Shown here piece after piece: positions 61,120 to 64,000 of a stretch of DNA of 64,000 nt. The position numbers and the translations under genes were made by a program. The notes under the pieces were generated by a model that worked only from the letters and a program-made list of their open reading frames with translations, ran no database searches and was not told the origin of the DNA. Source of the DNA: Desulfurobacteriaceae bacterium (GTDB lineage Bacteria; Aquificota; Aquificia; Desulfurobacteriales; Desulfurobacteriaceae); contig JAMOTD010000007.1 in assembly GCA_027068415.1 (NCBI GenBank), forward strand, positions 55,041 through 119,040. The letters run 5' to 3'. The number at the start of each line of letters is the position of its first letter. Within the stretch, counting starts at the first letter, position 1.

Positions 61120-63065
61120 CGCTCCCCGAAGCTATAGGTAAGGTTAACTGCAAAAGTCCTTCCTGGCATCCTGTAGCCCTCAACGAAGTAGTACTTCTTG
61201 TTAAAGAGGTTATCAATTTTAAAGGAAAGCTCAAAGTCCTTTAAGGGTTTTAGGGCGTAGGAGAGGGAGAAGACGGCAAAGCCGGGAACCTCCTCTGTAA
61301 GCCCCTTTCTCCTTGAGTAAGCTTTTACTTTAAGGGTGGCACGGTCGCCCGAAGAGAGGAGCTCCCTCCGCCCCAGGGAGAGAACCACCTTATTTCTGGG
61401 GACGAGAACCTGGGGGGAGGGAGTCTGGGAGGGGGTGAAGTTGGAAGAGGCGTGGGAAAAGCTCTGGTATGTGTAAGAGAGGGAGTAATCGTAGAGGCCG
61501 TAGGAGCCCGAGTAGGAAAGCTCAACTCCCCTGTTTCTAACCCAATCAAGGTTCTCAACCACCCTATTGGGGAAGGGGAGGGAGAGGAGCTCCTGCGCCG
61601 CTATAAAATTGCTGATTATGTAGTCCTTGATGTAGTAGTTAAAGAGCCTTATAGAGAAGTGAGGAGTTTTGAAACCGGCCTCAAAGTCCCAGCCCTTTTC
61701 GGCCTTTAAGTCGTAATCGTAGCCCTTCGCCTTAAGAAAGGGCTTCTCTTTTGAGTACCAGAGGAGCTCTTCGGCTTTGGGAGGCCTGTAAACTCTTCCG
61801 ACACCTACATAAAAGGTGCTTTTTCCAAAATCCTTAAAGAGTGAGAGGGCCGGCAAGAGCTCGGTTCCTCCGTCTGCTCCCCTGCCGAGCCACTTCTCAA
61901 GGCGGAGCCCCCCTTTAACTTTCAGTCTGAGGAACTCCTTTTCCACTTCACCGAAGAGGGCACCTCTTTTAAGGGCATGGAGGTTTGAATCAACAAAGTC
62001 CTTACCGTTCTTCTCAATCCGACCGTAGCCGGAGCTGTTAAACTCTGAGCCCACCTTTAAAGAGCCGTAGGTGTAGAGGGCTCTAACTCCGTAGGTAAAA
62101 TCGTCGGTTCCCTTAAAGCTCATTGAGGTAAGTTTTACGCCAGAAGGAGTTCTGAAGAAGCCGTAGTAATTTTCCCACTTTCTCGCCCTGTTAAAGTAGA
62201 GGGTTAAGTCAACTTCCCCCTCTCCCGGCTGACTCATAAGGCTTACCGCATACCTCTCAACCTGCCTGACGATGTAGTTGTCGTCGCCTCTTTCTATCAA
62301 TTTCAGCTTACAGTAGGGAGCACAAGCAAGGCTGAAGTAGGTAACATCAACTTCGGGGTAGTTATCGTCGTAGTTTGAGGCCTTAACCTTTGGAGTGTTC
62401 AGAACGGGAAGGCCGTCCCGAACCCTTGAGAGGAAGGTGTAGAACTTCAAAACGGAGCTATCGCCGATAAACCTAAAGAGCTCAAGTTCAACGCTCCCTC
62501 CCTTGAAAGAGTCGTTTCTCAAGTAGCCCTTTGAAGAGCGGCCGCCGGCCGAGAAGTTAAGGCCAGTTAAACCTGCAGGAAGAGAGAAAGAGAGGGAGCT
62601 CCCGTAAGTATTGTAAGAGCCGGCAGATGCCTTAAAGGTAAAGCTCTTTTTAAGAGGAAAACCTGCAGGCTCAAGGATTATATTTCCTCCGGGGTTTGAG
62701 CCGTAGATAGCCGACGGACCGTAAATTACTTTAACCTTCTTAACGAGGGACGGAAGGGCAGAGAGGTCAAAGTAGTAGTTTCCCCTAATGCCCGAGCCAT
62801 TTAGGGGAACCTCTCCGTAGTAGGCGTAGAACCTCTCCGGAGTAAAACCCCTAAGAAAGATAACGTCCCGCGGGGTCGGCGCCGAGGAGAGGTTTACAAA
62901 GTTAACCCCGGAAAAGGAGTCAAGGACTTCGGTAAGTGGCTCCTTTTTAACCTCTGTACTTTGAGAGCCGGGCTCAAGGGAAGAGGCAGCCTCAATAACC
63001 ACATCTTCTGCAAAAGACTGGGCGGCAAAGAAAAGAGTTATAAGGAGAATGAGAGTTCTACTCAC
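61116..63065 (-). CDS. TonB-dependent outer-membrane receptor
   Basis: 649 residues. A signal peptide (RTLILLITLFFAAQSFA) is followed by EDVVIEA, a TonB-box-like stretch, a plug domain (PTPRDVIFLRGFTPERFYAYYGEVPLNG, VKVIYGPSAIYGSNPGGNI) and a beta-barrel region ending RTFAVNLTYSF before the last residues. The ligand is unknown; siderophore or metal complex is likely. GTG start. The upstream region holds an imperfect palindrome that could bind a metalloregulator. Confidence 0.9.
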   Translation of the reverse strand: MSRTLILLITLFFAAQSFAEDVVIEAASSLEPGSQSTEVKKEPLTEVLDSFSGVNFVNLSSAPTPRDVIFLRGFTPERFYAYYGEVPLNGSGIRGNYYFDLSALPSLVKKVKVIYGPSAIYGSNPGGNIILEPAGFPLKKSFTFKASAGSYNTYGSSLSFSLPAGLTGLNFSAGGRSSKGYLRNDSFKGGSVELELFRFIGDSSVLKFYTFLSRVRDGLPVLNTPKVKASNYDDNYPEVDVTYFSLACAPYCKLKLIERGDDNYIVRQVERYAVSLMSQPGEGEVDLTLYFNRARKWENYYGFFRTPSGVKLTSMSFKGTDDFTYGVRALYTYGSLKVGSEFNSSGYGRIEKNGKDFVDSNLHALKRGALFGEVEKEFLRLKVKGGLRLEKWLGRGADGGTELLPALSLFKDFGKSTFYVGVGRVYRPPKAEELLWYSKEKPFLKAKGYDYDLKAEKGWDFEAGFKTPHFSIRLFNYYIKDYIISNFIAAQELLSLPFPNRVVENLDWVRNRGVELSYSGSYGLYDYSLSYTYQSFSHASSNFTPSQTPSPQVLVPRNKVVLSLGRRELLSSGDRATLKVKAYSRRKGLTEEVPGFAVFSLSYALKPLKDFELSFKIDNLFNKKYYFVEGYRMPGRTFAVNLTYSFGER

Positions 63066-63178
63066 AATCCTGACCTCCTCCCGTTTGTATGAAAATTTGT
63101 AGCAAAATTATTACTAAAATTCAACAAAACACTCATTGAGTATTACAAACAGAGGAGAAAAAAGAAGAGCAGAAAGGA
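63066..63178 (-). promoter_or_regulatory. Upstream region of TonB-dependent receptor with palindrome
   Basis: AT-rich region upstream of the receptor. It contains the palindrome ACTCA-T-TGAGT at about 63131-63141, with A/T outer flanks that partly pair, next to AT-rich -10-like sequence. A metal- or iron-responsive operator is possible but not a recognisable Fur box. Confidence 0.35.
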
Positions 63179-63206
63179 TTGACAGCCGACGAAAGAGGCC
63201 TATATT
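63179..63206 (+). promoter_or_regulatory. tRNA operon promoter
   Basis: TTGACA (63179-63184) and TATATT (63201-63206) with a 16-base spacer, 16 bases before the first tRNA gene. It is a strong sigma-70 match and the likely promoter for all four tRNAs. Confidence 0.8.
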
Positions 63207-63222
63207 ACTCCCCAGCAAAGGT

Positions 63223-63298
<76 letters not shown>

Positions 63299-63305
63299 CT
63301 TAAGC

Positions 63306-63383
<78 letters not shown>

Positions 63384-63404
63384 CTTATCCTGCCTACTTT
63401 AAGT

Positions 63405-63480
63405 GGGGCCGTAGCTCAGCTGGGAGAGCGTCAGGCTGGCAGTCTGAAGGTCGCGGGTTCGAATCCCGCCGGCTCCACCA
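63405..63480 (+). tRNA. tRNA-Ala (GGC)
   Basis: 76 bases with encoded CCA. The acceptor GGGGCCG/CGGCTCC includes the G3-U70 pair that specifies alanine. Anticodon loop CTGGCAG gives GGC. Confidence 0.97.
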
Positions 63481-63509
63481 TTAAACAAACAAGAACACTC
63501 TTCCAAAGT

Positions 63510-63586
63510 GGGCCTGTAGCTCAGTTGGTTAGAGCATCCGGCTCATAACCGGACGGTCGGAGGTTCGAGTCCTCCCGGGCCCACCA
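63510..63586 (+). tRNA. tRNA with CAT anticodon (elongator Met or lysidine-modified Ile2)
   Basis: 77 bases with encoded CCA. The acceptor GGGCCTG pairs with CGGGCCC; anticodon loop CTCATAA gives CAT. A normal 1-72 pair (G-C) rules out initiator tRNA. The GGGCCT...GGCCC acceptor resembles tRNA-Ile, so Ile2 (TilS substrate) is at least as likely as Met. Confidence 0.93.
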
Positions 63587-63591
63587 CTATC

Positions 63592-63999
63592 CTAAAAGTC
63601 TTTCTCCTTAAGTTTCTTCTTAAGTTTATCCCAACAGTCCTTAAGCCTATAGCGAATGAAAAGCTCCTTTGTTTTACCGTCAATATTTTGAACTTTTCCC
63701 TCAACTATATTCCTTTCAAAACCGGCATGTGCTCTCAAATTGCGTGGGTGTAAACTCGTAACATCGCAAGCCTTTCCCGGCCAACAAGAATTCTTTACTT
63801 CTATACTGCAATTTTTACAACAATCCAAACAACTTTCTAAGCTTTTTAACTCGTTGTCAGCTATTGGCTTATAAAGTTCGCCTAAAAACTTAGAAATCTC
63901 CTTTAGCTCAGAAAGTGAAACTCCCTTCTTCGAAAGAAGCTCAACGTCTACAATCCTTTCGCGCAAGGATTCATCACAGGTTAAAGCGTCCATATTCAT
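63592..63999 (-). CDS. Cysteine-rich protein of unknown function (at window edge)
   Basis: At least 135 residues; the first visible ATG is at the very edge, so the true start may lie outside. A cysteine cluster (CLDCCKNCSIEVKNSCWPGKAC) suggests a metal site or disulphides; the rest is charged. I do not recognise the family. Base composition looks clearly more AT-rich than the neighbouring operons, and the stop codon lies 5 bases from the last tRNA gene, a typical place for integrated DNA. Transfer is an inference. Confidence 0.55.
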   Translation of the reverse strand: MNMDALTCDESLRERIVDVELLSKKGVSLSELKEISKFLGELYKPIADNELKSLESCLDCCKNCSIEVKNSCWPGKACDVTSLHPRNLRAHAGFERNIVEGKVQNIDGKTKELFIRYRLKDCWDKLKKKLKEKDF

Positions 64000-64000
64000 A

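Larger units (their letters stand above)
3059..62600. repeat. Dispersed palindrome GGAGCTCC, about 55 copies
   Basis: The 8-base palindrome GGAGCTCC recurs about 55 times by eye, for example at 3059-3066, 11091-11098, 46177-46184 and 54400-54407, sometimes extended to 14 bases (CAGGGAGCTCCCTG at 46174-46187). It occurs inside genes in different frames: GGG-AGC-TCC (Gly-Ser-Ser), GGA-GCT-CC (Gly-Ala-Pro) and G-GAG-CTC (Glu-Leu). About one copy would be expected by chance. Confidence 0.75.

Overview
The window looks like chromosomal DNA of a Gram-negative, anaerobic or microaerophilic thermophile. The best guess is the phylum Aquificota, near Desulfurobacterium/Thermovibrio, but this is an inference from gene content and style, not a database match. 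The evidence is tight overlapping operons, Glu/Lys/Val-rich proteins, AGG/AGA as the dominant arginine codons, frequent TTG and GTG starts, an outer-membrane and LPS toolkit (KdsB, Omp85-type and TonB-dependent proteins), a complete 14-subunit complex I, and a selenocysteine pathway gene (selA).

Layout. 0-1.5 kb (minus): an Omp85-like protein cut by the window edge and a radical SAM protein. 1.5-16 kb (plus): a nearly gapless run with an NSS transporter and its small subunit, SbcC/Rad50, MscS, PhoH, PgpH-type HD phosphodiesterase, DgkA, DUF2905, an Omp85-like barrel, a split NAD synthetase, TldD and a glutamine amidotransferase. 16-21.7 kb (minus): one 1905-residue PKD-type lipoprotein. 21.9-27.8 kb (plus): an RND efflux pair, two related coiled-coil envelope proteins (one with LysM) and an unknown protein. 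27.8-47.1 kb (minus): nuoA-nuoN with a cyclic-nucleotide-binding-like gene inserted between nuoG and nuoH, followed without a break by selA, a TonB-dependent receptor, a periplasmic binding protein and a GGDEF diguanylate cyclase. 47.1-48.3 kb (minus): a decayed toxin with its antitoxin, and a fumarase beta subunit. 48.4-51.7 kb: a glucosaminidase and a polysaccharide deacetylase (plus), a peroxiredoxin with an in-frame UGA (minus) and a pseudouridine synthase (plus). 51.7-56.1 kb (minus): rpoD, dnaG, lspA and a CPBP protease. 56.2-60.3 kb (plus): purS-purQ-kdsB-pyrG-murB. 60.3-63.1 kb (minus): TonB and a second TonB-dependent receptor. 63.2-63.6 kb: four tRNA genes (Lys, Glu, Ala, and a CAT-anticodon tRNA), then an AT-richer Cys-rich gene at the right edge.

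Most interesting points. (1) The peroxiredoxin at 50.1-50.75 kb has UGA exactly at the peroxidatic Cys codon, followed at the right distance by a GC-rich hairpin with GGU in its loop, and selA lies in the same window, so it reads as a selenoprotein rather than a pseudogene. (2) The palindrome GGAGCTCC is hugely over-represented: about 55 copies by eye where about one is expected, in all three reading frames. It is absent from the roughly 10-kb block 21.5-31.7 kb. (3) A receptor/binding-protein/diguanylate-cyclase cassette looks like a trans-envelope c-di-GMP sensory system. (4) A cNMP-fold protein is embedded in the complex I operon.

There is no stretch above about 300 bases without a gene. 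No rRNA, CRISPR array, transposase or phage gene was recognised. All motif positions and counts were read by eye.
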